A stretch of 33,038 nt of DNA, taken from positions 1 through 33,038 of the IMG/VR virus record IMGVR_UViG_3300010370_000130; one strand, written 5' to 3'. Positions 25,196-33,038 of the stretch are shown piece by piece. The first letter of the stretch is position 1. Each line of letters begins with the position of its first letter. Source of the DNA: a virus. Below the pieces are notes generated by a model that saw only the letters and a list, made by a program, of their open reading frames with translations, did no database searches and was not told the DNA's origin. Position numbers and translations under genes: made by a program.

Positions 25196-28100
25196 TTATA
25201 GATCAGAAGTTACTATGTTCGAGGCCTTAAGTTGGCTAGCTGTAATAGCATCGATAATCTCTATATTATCAACGGTGGCGGCACTTATAAACAATTCATT
25301 TCCTAGACAACTTATCTCATATAAACTTCCAAAATCGCTATTATCAATTGGGACAATAATAAAATTAGTAATGTCAGGAGTGAGCAAATTCATTACATAT
25401 GTCGACAATTCACTAAAATAAAAAGTTTGCCCAAATTCCCAATTTTCGATCGCAAAAAATTCATTAATAGCTGTAAAAATTTTTGTCTTTAATTCGTTAT
25501 CATTGGTAATTCTATTTGGATTTCTAACAGCCTTAAATTTGGCTTTTAATGACGAATTTGCTTTATCTCCGAAAAGTATCTTATACTTTACTGGGTGGTA
25601 AACAAGCTCATCACTAATTGCTTTAATAGGATTTAAGTATTCACTATAATTTTGCTCTAAATCATTGCTTGTTGGAGCATTAGGTTCACTAGATGAGTTC
25701 CCTAATAGGTAACTTCTAAATGCAGTGTCATAACTTGTAGTTAAAACATAGATATCGATTAGGTTCGATTTGCTAGGATCAATCCTTCTTTGATTTCCAC
25801 TGTTATGAACATAGTGAAACTTAATATCGCTCCGACCCTTACGACCAAAATACATGTCTGTATAAACAAATGCACTTAAAGAAGATGACCAATACTTTAC
25901 AACTTGTAAATCAATATCAGTAAAGAAAAATAATTGATTATCTACCTTTTGAGCATTTGTCACTGATTGCTCATTTACAACAACAATAATATCTTCTCTG
26001 GTAATGCTGTAAGTAGATTTTGCGGTGTTATATTTAAAAAAGACCCAGGTGTCACCGACTGCATTAATAAAGGAATCAGGATTGGTTATTTTTAAGGAAT
26101 TATTATAGTCGTATAAACTAACCTTTACTCTAGTAGGCTGAGAAAAACCATCTGCTTCAACTACAGAATCGTTTATTTGCCAATTATTTCCAAAGCCAAT
26201 GGTTTCAGTTGTAAAAGTAGATGCGTTTGGAACAAGGTTAATAGGTAAAATTTCTATTTTATCTTTTACAATTGAGTTAGTTACATAGTCATAATTTATC
26301 GATGTTTTATCCACAAAGAACGCAGTTTCCTTTTCGCTTTCAAAAATATAATTTACTGTTCTTGCAGTAACTTTATAATTCTTTCCAGTCCAAACAAAAT
26401 TTATAATCCATGAAGAATCTAAAGCCTCATCCTCTAAATTTCCCTGATAATTTAATGAAAATATATCTAATAAATTTAAGTTTGAATTTGTAATTATTTC
26501 CCAGTCTCTTGTTTCTAGATTGATAGTTAATCCAAAATTCTTAAAAGTTGTTGATATGTTAGCTATTTCATTTTCAATAGGATAACCTAACACATTGGGA
26601 TATCTAGGAACTATCTCTACAGGTATAGCTCCATCCGGAACCTTTCCTGAGAAAATCAACGGACCTGTTCCATCATCTAACAAATCTGCACCATTTCCTA
26701 CAATCTTTGCAACAGCTACCCAAATATGATCTGTCCCTCCAGAGGGTATTTCGTTAGTATACGAAACCCTAGAAGAAAACCCGGATTGGTAAAGACTCTG
26801 ATATGCCTTAGAAGCTGTATTGCAACGAACAGTGTCATATTCCAATGCTGCTCTAAAGAAAGCCTCTCTAGCACTAATGTCATCTATACTTAGGTTATAA
26901 ATCAAGGATTGATCAACCCAAAATTTTAATCCATCAAAATCTGGATCTCTAAATAAACCGTATTTTGTCCCTAATGTTTGAGTAGTATATGCAGAATTGC
27001 TAGTGTAAAGAGGTAAAAATCTCACAGTGGCTATATAATAGGTATTATAATTGTAGTTTCCTCTAGCTTTTTCTACAAAATTTATTAGATCAAATCCTAA
27101 AACATCATTGGCTATAGCAGGTATATTCTTTAAAACGTTGTTTTCATCGAAATATTTTCCAATAGGGGCATTAAACCTTACTAGACTATCAACCGAGATG
27201 TATCTAAGTTCGCTTTCAGTATAATCATAACCGACTGCATATGATCCCATACTATCATAAAAATAACCTCTACTCTGTCCAGGAACAGCATTGACTTCTT
27301 TAAAGGTAAGCCCTAATCCAGATAAGTTAATTCTTGAATAATTTTCATTATAGAAAGATTTCATCTCCGGACTAGCAATCATTGTTGCAACTAGATTTTT
27401 AACAATCCCTAAAACTTGACTTCGATTTACATACTCAAACTCAAAATTAAGATCTTTATCTTCTTTATATAAAATTCCATCATTAGCAAAGATATTAGTC
27501 TTTCCATAATTTCCGCTGACATCACTGAAATCAAAATACTTACTAACACCGCTTGAGACTCTATTGATACTTTTAACCTTAAGTATGTCACTACCGGCAT
27601 TAAGAGGAGCAATATTATAGTCTTCCCCGGTAATCATTCTATTCTGTGTGTAATAAGTTTGAGGAGCTTTGGTTTGAATAGAAGAATTAGACTCAGATCC
27701 AGCACTGTTAGATACAGTATACTGAAGGCTTAGTGTTACTTGAAGTGTATGTTGCTGTCCAACTGCATTTTGATAAGGAACATTTATTATTATTCCGCTT
27801 AATTGTTCAGGTTTTATAGAATATGTTAGCCCATTACTTTGTCTATAAAATACCTGAAAATCTCCTTTAGGAAGGTCTCCAAAGATACCGTCTGCAAAGT
27901 TTAAATCAATTTGATCATCTACTCTTGATGTTACAGCGTATAATGTTCTAGTATTCTTATTAACACTATTATAAATTACATTATTTCCAACAACACTTGG
28001 AACTTGAGTCCATAATTTCTCATAGTTTCCTTGTAGCCCTAATTGCCATAACCATATATCTGTATTATTGATGTTACTAGCATTTAATCCGATGATTTCG

Positions 28101-28918
28101 TTTGGCACAGGATTTGAAATATTAAAGGAGCTAAACCCTAGAGTTCCTTGCCTAAAATGAAAGAAAAATCCAGTATTGATGCTAGACGATCCTTGATTAT
28201 CATTCTTGTATATAAACGACAGACTATTTCCGGGTGCAGGAGCTGCTTCGTAAACATAATCTTTGCCTTCAAACGTTGCTGACACAACTTCAAAGCTCAT
28301 ATTGGTTCCATTTATTGACTTTACAAAATTGTAAAGAGGAACGTCTTCATTTATACTGTTTAGGTTATATAACTCAGTTTCTATTCCACCAATGACTTTT
28401 TTAGAAATAGACTTTCCAAAATTAGTGGACATAGAGGAATTTAAAATTGTTATGAACTGCTGATACCAATTCTCATTAGTGGGATCATTCCAAATTATTG
28501 TTGTATCTGCAAGATTAGTTCCATTTACATCATAAACATTATCAGAAGTGTTTAATGCTGTAACTTTTAAAAACCCGTGAGCAGGAACGTTTCTGCTAGC
28601 ATTATATCCTATTAACTGTGCTAATTTTAAAACACTATCTCTACGCTGTGCAGTTTCTAAGAAATTTTCTCTAGCATTAAGATCAATTCTAAAACTTAGG
28701 TTTTGTCCTAAGAAAGCAATTACATCAATTAAGGCAATATATTCGCTTGATTCAATAAAATCATTAAAATCTTCAGGATAGTTTTCCTGAATATAAGCGA
28801 TCATGGTCCGTCTTAATGTTTCAAAATCATAGCTTTTGAAATCAGCATTTTTGAAAGATTGGTATATCTTGGTCCAATCTTCACTGGCTAGTAGTTTACT
28901 GGTAGTTGATGGAATCAT
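25196..28918 (-). CDS. gp6: Baseplate wedge protein gp6, enlarged
   Basis: Gp6 joins neighbouring wedges into the ring of the T4 baseplate. The N-terminus (DWTKIYQSFKNADFKSYDF; FIESSEYIALIDVIAFLGQN; ARENFLETAQRRDSVLKLAQ) and the C-terminus (AINEFFAIENWEFGQTFYFS; FGSLYEISCLGNELFISAAT) are of the gp6/baseplate-J type. At 1240 residues it is nearly twice T4 gp6 (660). The extra length lies in the middle, including a segment (about 640-715) that looks like DUF4214 (GLFRDPDFDGLKFWVDQ, then REAFFRAALEYD). A perfect late octamer TATAAATA lies at 28943-28950, 24 bases before the ATG. The leader has no clear Shine-Dalgarno. Its stop is one base from the giant gene's start. The gp6 identity is confident; the inserted parts are less well understood. 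Confidence 0.93.
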   Translation of the reverse strand: MIPSTTSKLLASEDWTKIYQSFKNADFKSYDFETLRRTMIAYIQENYPEDFNDFIESSEYIALIDVIAFLGQNLSFRIDLNARENFLETAQRRDSVLKLAQLIGYNASRNVPAHGFLKVTALNTSDNVYDVNGTNLADTTIIWNDPTNENWYQQFITILNSSMSTNFGKSISKKVIGGIETELYNLNSINEDVPLYNFVKSINGTNMSFEVVSATFEGKDYVYEAAPAPGNSLSFIYKNDNQGSSSINTGFFFHFRQGTLGFSSFNISNPVPNEIIGLNASNINNTDIWLWQLGLQGNYEKLWTQVPSVVGNNVIYNSVNKNTRTLYAVTSRVDDQIDLNFADGIFGDLPKGDFQVFYRQSNGLTYSIKPEQLSGIIINVPYQNAVGQQHTLQVTLSLQYTVSNSAGSESNSSIQTKAPQTYYTQNRMITGEDYNIAPLNAGSDILKVKSINRVSSGVSKYFDFSDVSGNYGKTNIFANDGILYKEDKDLNFEFEYVNRSQVLGIVKNLVATMIASPEMKSFYNENYSRINLSGLGLTFKEVNAVPGQSRGYFYDSMGSYAVGYDYTESELRYISVDSLVRFNAPIGKYFDENNVLKNIPAIANDVLGFDLINFVEKARGNYNYNTYYIATVRFLPLYTSNSAYTTQTLGTKYGLFRDPDFDGLKFWVDQSLIYNLSIDDISAREAFFRAALEYDTVRCNTASKAYQSLYQSGFSSRVSYTNEIPSGGTDHIWVAVAKIVGNGADLLDDGTGPLIFSGKVPDGAIPVEIVPRYPNVLGYPIENEIANISTTFKNFGLTINLETRDWEIITNSNLNLLDIFSLNYQGNLEDEALDSSWIINFVWTGKNYKVTARTVNYIFESEKETAFFVDKTSINYDYVTNSIVKDKIEILPINLVPNASTFTTETIGFGNNWQINDSVVEADGFSQPTRVKVSLYDYNNSLKITNPDSFINAVGDTWVFFKYNTAKSTYSITREDIIVVVNEQSVTNAQKVDNQLFFFTDIDLQVVKYWSSSLSAFVYTDMYFGRKGRSDIKFHYVHNSGNQRRIDPSKSNLIDIYVLTTSYDTAFRSYLLGNSSSEPNAPTSNDLEQNYSEYLNPIKAISDELVYHPVKYKILFGDKANSSLKAKFKAVRNPNRITNDNELKTKIFTAINEFFAIENWEFGQTFYFSELSTYVMNLLTPDITNFIIVPIDNSDFGSLYEISCLGNELFISAATVDNIEIIDAITASQLKASNIVTSDL
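26774..27001 (-). other. DUF4214-like insert within gp6
   Basis: Within the enlarged middle of gp6, GLFRDPDFDGLKFWVDQ, SIDDISAREAFFRAALEYD and SKAYQSLYQSGFSSRV follow the DUF4214 layout: an R-x-P-D-x-x-G-L-x-x-W core, a helix, and an F-x-x-S/A-x-E-Y helix, then a second Y-x-x-L-Y start. DUF4214 is usually found in secreted or adhesin-like bacterial proteins. Confidence 0.5.
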
Positions 28919-28942
28919 TGTCTTGATTGATATATGATTCTA

Positions 28943-28950
28943 TATTTATA
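28943..28950 (-). promoter_or_regulatory. T4-type late promoter octamer upstream of gp6
   Basis: The minus strand reads TATAAATA here, an exact match to the T4 late promoter box recognised by the phage sigma factor gp55 with the gp45 clamp. It lies in the 52-base gap between gp25 and gp6, 24 bases before the gp6 ATG, so a transcript would have a leader of less than 20 bases. This would give gp6, the giant gene and the distal fibre genes their own late start. Confidence 0.7.
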
Positions 28951-28970
28951 ACTAATATTATGTGTATATT

Positions 28971-29408
28971 TTATTGGATGCGTAATCCAATTTTTTGATC
29001 AAAAGCAAGTCTTAAGTTTGAAGTTTCGTCCGAATCTTTCATTAATAAAGTTACTTCAACAAGATACCCTTGCTCATATTCATTGATTTTTATCTCAATA
29101 GGGCTAACTCTAGGATCGAATTTACAAATTGTTGTTACATCAGAAGTAATTAAATCTCTAACTTGGTCAGTTAATGGTTCCATAATTAAATCCCAAATTA
29201 TTGTTCCAAACTCAGGACTCATAACTCGTTCACCTTTTCTAGTATTAAAATGATTTAAAATGTTCTGCTTAATCAGTTCGAAATCAAACAGTTTACCAGA
29301 GGTATTCATTGGATCAACTGTGCTGAATCCTTTATAAAGATGATACCTAGTCTGACGCTGAGTTTCAGTATACTTGGTGGGATTTAATTCTATATTTTTA
29401 AATGGCAT
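28971..29408 (-). CDS. gp25: Baseplate wedge protein gp25 (GPW/gp25 family)
   Basis: Gp25 is a small, conserved wedge protein that, in T4, sits at the base of the sheath and starts its assembly. This 145-residue version (T4: 132) has the family landmarks. They are FELIKQNILNHFNTRKGERV, the core SPEFGTIIWDLIMEPLTDQV with the E-P motif near residue 78, and a C-terminal strand-loop with VSPIEIKINEYEQGYLVEV. It lies between gp5 and gp6, an order also seen in aquatic T4-like phages. It starts 11 bases after the gp5 stop region and its ATG is preceded by AATACTGCC without a strong Shine-Dalgarno. The assignment is secure. Confidence 0.96.
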   Translation of the reverse strand: MPFKNIELNPTKYTETQRQTRYHLYKGFSTVDPMNTSGKLFDFELIKQNILNHFNTRKGERVMSPEFGTIIWDLIMEPLTDQVRDLITSDVTTICKFDPRVSPIEIKINEYEQGYLVEVTLLMKDSDETSNLRLAFDQKIGLRIQ

Positions 29409-29419
29409 GGCAGTATTTA

Positions 29420-31744
29420 TTAACCACCGCTACCGGTTTTTATAGGATTACCACTGCTATCAGTTACAATACCGCCACTACCCGAACCTAATACACCGCC
29501 GCTAAATTGGGCGTAAAAGCATTCATAAAACCCTTTTTTCTTAGCCTTAATATCAGGGGTATTGAATCCAACTGCCTTGCAGGCTGCTTCGAAATAATTG
29601 GAACTATTTTGATCAACTTTAACCCTGTCTAGCATATATTTTACACTAACTTCAGCAGCAATTGTAGGATCATTTAATAATTTAGGATTAGCAACTAGAT
29701 CCTGTCCTACCATGCCCCCGTATCTAGTATAATTTGATCTACCAGTTAGCTGAATATAACCCCTTCCTATAAACTTGGCTCCGTCGCCTTCTTGCGTATT
29801 GCCTAGCCCTTTGCCTTTAGAGGTTTGGTATCCATATAAAAATTCAGGTAAACTGTTATTAGGATTGCCTGCATATTTTTGTGCCAATGCTTGATCACCT
29901 TTAAACACACTAGGAAAGACTTGTAACAATCTCGGTGCGCTATAGTTAAAGCTTTCTTCGACTAATTTCCAACCGCACTCCCCGCCGGCTATCCCTAACA
30001 ATGCTGCTATAGCATAAGGGCTTGTTACACCATACTTTTTACAGGCTGCTTTAAGGGCATTAATTCCTGCTTGAGCAGCTGAATTATTAATCTGCTTGGC
30101 GTATTCTGGACTACATGTTCCCGGTTTAACTTGTGGGTCATTCGAAGATTGTTGCGCACCTTCGCCTGCACCCCCAGCAGCACTATTTGGATTTGGTGGG
30201 ATACCGCTGCTGGTCCTATCTGCTAGGCTGACATCTGTAGCAGAGGGACTAAATTTTTCAGGATTTATATTTTCATGTTGATCCCAAGGCTCATGAGTAG
30301 GAACACGTTGCATAATACTTACTATAGGGGATTCTTCTCTATAAAAAATATTATTTTCCCAACCATTTTCTTTTTTTCTATTAGGCAAATTAAATGTTGG
30401 TAAATCTGGTGGAGTCTCTGCTTTAGTGGCCATAGTAGGGGCTGCGGCAGAAGGCCCATTAAGATCTATTCTACTGCCACTAAGCAAAATATCATTATTA
30501 GCTCCAAGGTTTAGATTCGCTCCGCTACCTATGCTAACATGGCTTTCGCCGGAGAGATCAATACCGTCATTTCCACTAGCAATAAAGCTCTTGTTTGATA
30601 AAAACTCCATATTATTTTCTGAGGAAACCTTTAATCCATCGCTTACGTTGAGGTCTAAATCTTTCATGACAGAAATTTTAGAATGATCGTCTACTGTAAG
30701 ATAATAATATCCACTGACATTAGTTTCCATTTTACCGTTGGCTTTGATATTAATATCTCTACCTGCCTCAATATTAATATCTCTATCAGCTCTAAAATTA
30801 AAGTCATTTTCACTATGGATACTAACTGAATCTTTTGTATAGATATCTAGCTTACCATTGCTGGTCATTTCTATCCATGCCGTACCTTTGCTGTTTCCTA
30901 TGTAGATTAAATCGCTGCTATTATGCAACAAAATTTGATGTCCTGTCCTAGTCCTAATTCTTACTAATTCATTTAGCCCATCTTTGTCACCGTCATCCAT
31001 TACAAATGTTGTTCCACCTAAACGGCTTACATAAGCTTCTACACCATCACGCTGAAGTGTTTTATAACCGATCTTACCTGTCTTAGCATTTGGGCTTGAA
31101 TCTATAGGACCAGGAGTGCTTATACCAAAAACTGAACTAGGAACTTCTCTTCTAGCGCCGCTTGATGTTACTCCTCTTATATTATCTTTTAAAAGACCCT
31201 GGTCTAATAACCTATCAGCAAAAGGATGCACAGGTTTAGGCTTACCATCTGTGCTAGCTCCTTCTTTTAAACTTGCCTTATGTCTTTCTGCTATAGGAAG
31301 AATAGTTGTTTGATATCTCCTTGCTTGCTCCCCTGTCATTAATACTTCAGAGCTTGCAGCGATACCAGGAACCATGTGATTTTGAAAAGGTGCTTGAATA
31401 CATCCAAACCAATAACATTGATTCGGATCTCCTCCAATAAAAATCACCATGACCGTAGCGCCTACATCAGGAGGAATCATCCAAAATCCGTAGCTCTTCT
31501 GGACATCGTTAAACGATCCAGGATTCTTACCTTCAAATCTTTCTGAAGTATAGCCCATAAAAGGACTACAATAATTGGCTACATAAGTTTCGCTTTGAAA
31601 CTCAATATTACTAGGAATAGTTTTTATTAGAGCCACTTCTAACCTTCCCATATACATAGGATCGAGATGGTTAGTTACTTCAGCTAGAAACGGACCGGGT
31701 GAGGGTGGTGGGCTCCTTTTTCTTGATTCAAAATTTGCACTCAT
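29420..31744 (-). CDS. gp5: Baseplate hub needle gp5 with C-terminal GH19-type lytic domain
   Basis: T4 gp5 forms the membrane-piercing needle and carries a lysozyme. Here residues 15-130 are the OB-fold hub part (FLAEVTNHLDPMYMGRLEV, YGFWMIPPDVGATVMVIF, GDPNQCYWFGC). Residues about 255-430 form a VgrG-like beta-helix of short repeats such as RDINIEAGRDINIKANG and GANLNLGANNDILLSG. A linker with VPTHEPWDQHENINP follows. Residues about 545-750 resemble a GH19 chitinase/muramidase domain with AALLGIAGGECGWKLVEESF (first acid likely Glu589) and FIGRGYIQLTGRSNY (658-672). The His of the usual H-E pair is replaced by Gly588. In T4 the lysozyme is of another family (GH24) and lies between OB fold and helix, so this layout differs. 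The start is one base after the stop of the gene before it (TAATATG); GAGA lies about 10 bases upstream. No cleavage data can be inferred. Confidence 0.92.
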   Translation of the reverse strand: MSANFESRKRSPPPSPGPFLAEVTNHLDPMYMGRLEVALIKTIPSNIEFQSETYVANYCSPFMGYTSERFEGKNPGSFNDVQKSYGFWMIPPDVGATVMVIFIGGDPNQCYWFGCIQAPFQNHMVPGIAASSEVLMTGEQARRYQTTILPIAERHKASLKEGASTDGKPKPVHPFADRLLDQGLLKDNIRGVTSSGARREVPSSVFGISTPGPIDSSPNAKTGKIGYKTLQRDGVEAYVSRLGGTTFVMDDGDKDGLNELVRIRTRTGHQILLHNSSDLIYIGNSKGTAWIEMTSNGKLDIYTKDSVSIHSENDFNFRADRDINIEAGRDINIKANGKMETNVSGYYYLTVDDHSKISVMKDLDLNVSDGLKVSSENNMEFLSNKSFIASGNDGIDLSGESHVSIGSGANLNLGANNDILLSGSRIDLNGPSAAAPTMATKAETPPDLPTFNLPNRKKENGWENNIFYREESPIVSIMQRVPTHEPWDQHENINPEKFSPSATDVSLADRTSSGIPPNPNSAAGGAGEGAQQSSNDPQVKPGTCSPEYAKQINNSAAQAGINALKAACKKYGVTSPYAIAALLGIAGGECGWKLVEESFNYSAPRLLQVFPSVFKGDQALAQKYAGNPNNSLPEFLYGYQTSKGKGLGNTQEGDGAKFIGRGYIQLTGRSNYTRYGGMVGQDLVANPKLLNDPTIAAEVSVKYMLDRVKVDQNSSNYFEAACKAVGFNTPDIKAKKKGFYECFYAQFSGGVLGSGSGGIVTDSSGNPIKTGSGG
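29495..30112 (-). other. GH19-like muralytic domain of gp5
   Basis: This part of the needle protein matches the pattern of phage and bacterial GH19-type lysozymes/chitinases (predicted chitinase, COG3179-like): a helix with the catalytic Glu (GGECGW), a second Glu followed by FNYSA, and the signature GRGYIQLTGRSNYTRYG. It closes with SVKYMLDRVK and a Cys-containing end. It is likely to cut peptidoglycan during injection, but activity is not shown. Confidence 0.8.
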
Positions 31745-31745
31745 A

Positions 31746-33038
31746 TTATGTCTCTAGAGGGGGCATACCTAAATTTTTTCTTATAATAGGATTATCACCG
31801 GTATAGGGTGGATTATTCGAATTCTCAATATTGTTTACTAATTTATCCAAAGGACTTTTACCTGCACCCCTACTTCCGAAAACACTTGAAACAGTGCCAC
31901 TCAACGATTGATCTCTAATAAATGTATCTCCTGTTAGAGGAGTTAGCTGTGATCTAGCACTTTGTATTCTTCCTGAATATGATTCTATATCACTACTATT
32001 GCTAAAAACAGTATTATTCTTATAAGGGTTAAAATTTGCAGCACCGACATTTTTCATTGCAGAGCTTAAATCCATCTTAGATACCATTGAGCCAGATATT
32101 CGATCCACACTAGAAGCACCATACAAATTTGCTAAAGCTCTAATCCCACCACCAGCTACTACCTTATCCATATACTCTTTATTTGTAGAGGGTTGGGGTG
32201 CTGTAGTTCTAGGTTGAGATTTAGGAAGATTTTCTAGATCACTGGAATTCATAAATTCTAATAATGTTCCTTCCTTCACTGACTGTGTAAGATTTAAATC
32301 GTCAGGAGTATCTGAATAAGAAAGGATGTTTTTACTAACCTTACTTTGAAATAATGATCCTAGTCCAGAAACTTTACTAGCATCTAAACCTATATTAGAT
32401 GCAATAGCCATAGGATCGGCCTTTGACCCTAACCTAGATTTAATAAAACTGCCTGCATTATTGAGAATATTTGCCGATTGATAATCGTTTAGCCCCGTGA
32501 TTGATTCTACATTTAAATTAGATAGTGTTTTGGAATATGCGTTATTATAACTCACATCCCCAGTAAAGGTTTCAGATTGACTTAATAATATTTTAGCACC
32601 TTCTCCTATCCCAGATCCTTGATTTAAAACATTATTATTTTTTAATTGACTTCCTAGCACATTATCAGCTAGGCTTTTTACCTTATCTTTATCAGTATAA
32701 GACAACAATGATCCTATTGTTTGTTTTATCTTGGATGAGTTTTCCAAACTTGTTTGACTTAGCTCTGCAATACCTAGCTGACTTAGTCTAATGCTTCTAG
32801 AAACATCATTAGGTAAAGGTTTACCTATAGGACTGCTTCCGGCCTGCAAACTTCCTTCTAATGGATAATTTCCAAAAGATTGCACCTGTTGGTCTCCTCC
32901 TAGCCCTCCAACTGCTCCTGTAAAATTTGTATCTGGGCTAGGCAGTCCTCTTTCAACAACAGCAAGATCGGCTTCAAGTCGTTTACCGTAATCCTGTGCT
33001 TGTGTTTCTTCAGGTATGACTCTGTCTTTTGGATTGTC
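31746..33038 (-). CDS. Structural protein upstream of gp5, 5' end cut by the window
   Basis: The frame is open to the right window edge, giving at least 431 residues. Upstream of the GTG at 32883-32885 the frame continues without a stop through EETQAQDYGKRLEADLAVVE and GLPSPDTNFTGAVGGLGGDQ. The visible protein is Ser/Asn/Gly-rich with helical stretches (DKDKVKSLADNVLGSQL; GGGIRALANLYGASSVDRIS) and a Pro-rich end (NPPYTGDNPIIRKNLGMPPL). No known domain is recognised. Its place before gp5 suggests a hub- or tail-associated protein. The GTG has a strong GGAGGAG 8 bases before it and would give 379 residues, so an internal or true start there cannot be excluded. The stop is one base before gp5. 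Confidence 0.72.
   Translation of the reverse strand, partial: DNPKDRVIPEETQAQDYGKRLEADLAVVERGLPSPDTNFTGAVGGLGGDQQVQSFGNYPLEGSLQAGSSPIGKPLPNDVSRSIRLSQLGIAELSQTSLENSSKIKQTIGSLLSYTDKDKVKSLADNVLGSQLKNNNVLNQGSGIGEGAKILLSQSETFTGDVSYNNAYSKTLSNLNVESITGLNDYQSANILNNAGSFIKSRLGSKADPMAIASNIGLDASKVSGLGSLFQSKVSKNILSYSDTPDDLNLTQSVKEGTLLEFMNSSDLENLPKSQPRTTAPQPSTNKEYMDKVVAGGGIRALANLYGASSVDRISGSMVSKMDLSSAMKNVGAANFNPYKNNTVFSNSSDIESYSGRIQSARSQLTPLTGDTFIRDQSLSGTVSSVFGSRGAGKSPLDKLVNNIENSNNPPYTGDNPIIRKNLGMPPLET
32894..32900 (-). promoter_or_regulatory. Strong Shine-Dalgarno-like sequence before a possible internal GTG start
   Basis: GGAGGAG on the minus strand lies 8 bases before GTG 32883-32885. It is the best ribosome site in the whole minus-strand block, yet it also encodes Gly-Gly codons of the longer open frame. 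It decides between a 379-residue protein and a longer one cut by the window edge. Confidence 0.45.

Noticed and set aside
25158-25421. Plus-strand 87-codon frame with a hydrophobic, membrane-like stretch
   Set aside because: It lies entirely antisense to the gp6 end and the start of the giant gene, has no ribosome site, and its hydrophobicity comes from complementing coding sequence.
29409-29422. AATAAATA in the gp5-gp25 junction as a late promoter
   Set aside because: It is only a few bases from the gp25 ATG, too close to give a usable leader, and differs from the octamer by one base.
30096-31313. Several short plus-strand frames opposite gp5
   Set aside because: All are shadows of the needle coding sequence; no start signals and no protein-like pattern.
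1-33038. tRNA genes, CRISPR arrays, insertion sequences, introns or defence systems
   Set aside because: No cloverleaf-like sequence, direct-repeat array, transposase, intron-type break in thyA, or defence-type protein was found; gaps between genes are too short to hold them.

Overview
The window looks like part of a T4-like contractile-tailed phage genome (class Caudoviricetes, myovirus morphology). It is AT-rich, tightly packed and free of tRNA, rRNA, IS or CRISPR features. The phage assignment rests on recognisable T4-type baseplate genes (gp5 hub/needle, gp25 and gp6 wedge proteins) in one collinear minus-strand block, a perfect T4-type late promoter octamer (TATAAATA) in front of gp6, a phage-borne thymidylate synthase, and fibre genes that follow each other with gaps of 0-5 bases. 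The protein style (a gp6 nearly twice the T4 length, a giant structural protein, several collar/fibre proteins with WYD repeats) resembles T4-like phages of aquatic bacteria such as cyanophages and pelagiphages. The host cannot be named from this sequence.

Left part (1-3517, plus strand): the last 32 codons of an unidentified gene, a strong intrinsic terminator (98-123), and a sigma70-like promoter (126-154) with perfect 17-base spacing. The promoter drives a five-gene unit: a HEVLH metallopeptidase/von Willebrand A-like protein, three small proteins of unknown function, and thymidylate synthase (thyA). The genes are linked by overlaps (ATGA and 11 bases) or by short gaps with clear ribosome binding sites. 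This looks like a nucleotide metabolism and accessory module.

Right part (3514-33038, minus strand): a baseplate and tail-fibre operon read from the right edge leftwards. In transcription order it holds a structural protein cut by the window edge, gp5 with a C-terminal GH19-type muralytic domain, gp25, gp6, a 4226-residue giant protein in the position of T4 gp7, an 856-residue wedge/fibre protein, a 561-residue fibre-like protein, a 203-residue protein, and three related fibre/collar proteins of 590, 338 and 423 residues. The giant gene alone fills about 38% of the window. It carries modules that look like a seven-bladed FG-GAP propeller, carbohydrate-binding modules, GxGY repeats and three Calx-beta-like domains, which suggests a baseplate component that also binds the cell surface or glycans.

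The two blocks converge with their stop codons overlapping at TTAA (3514-3517) and no terminator between them. The most noteworthy points are the modular giant protein, the needle with its lytic domain at the C-terminus rather than in the middle as in T4, the triplicated WYD-repeat fibre genes, a DUF4214-like insert in gp6, and the general lack of Shine-Dalgarno sequences at the largest tail genes. No wholly new system such as a defence island or retroelement was seen. All domain names are by eye, without database searches.
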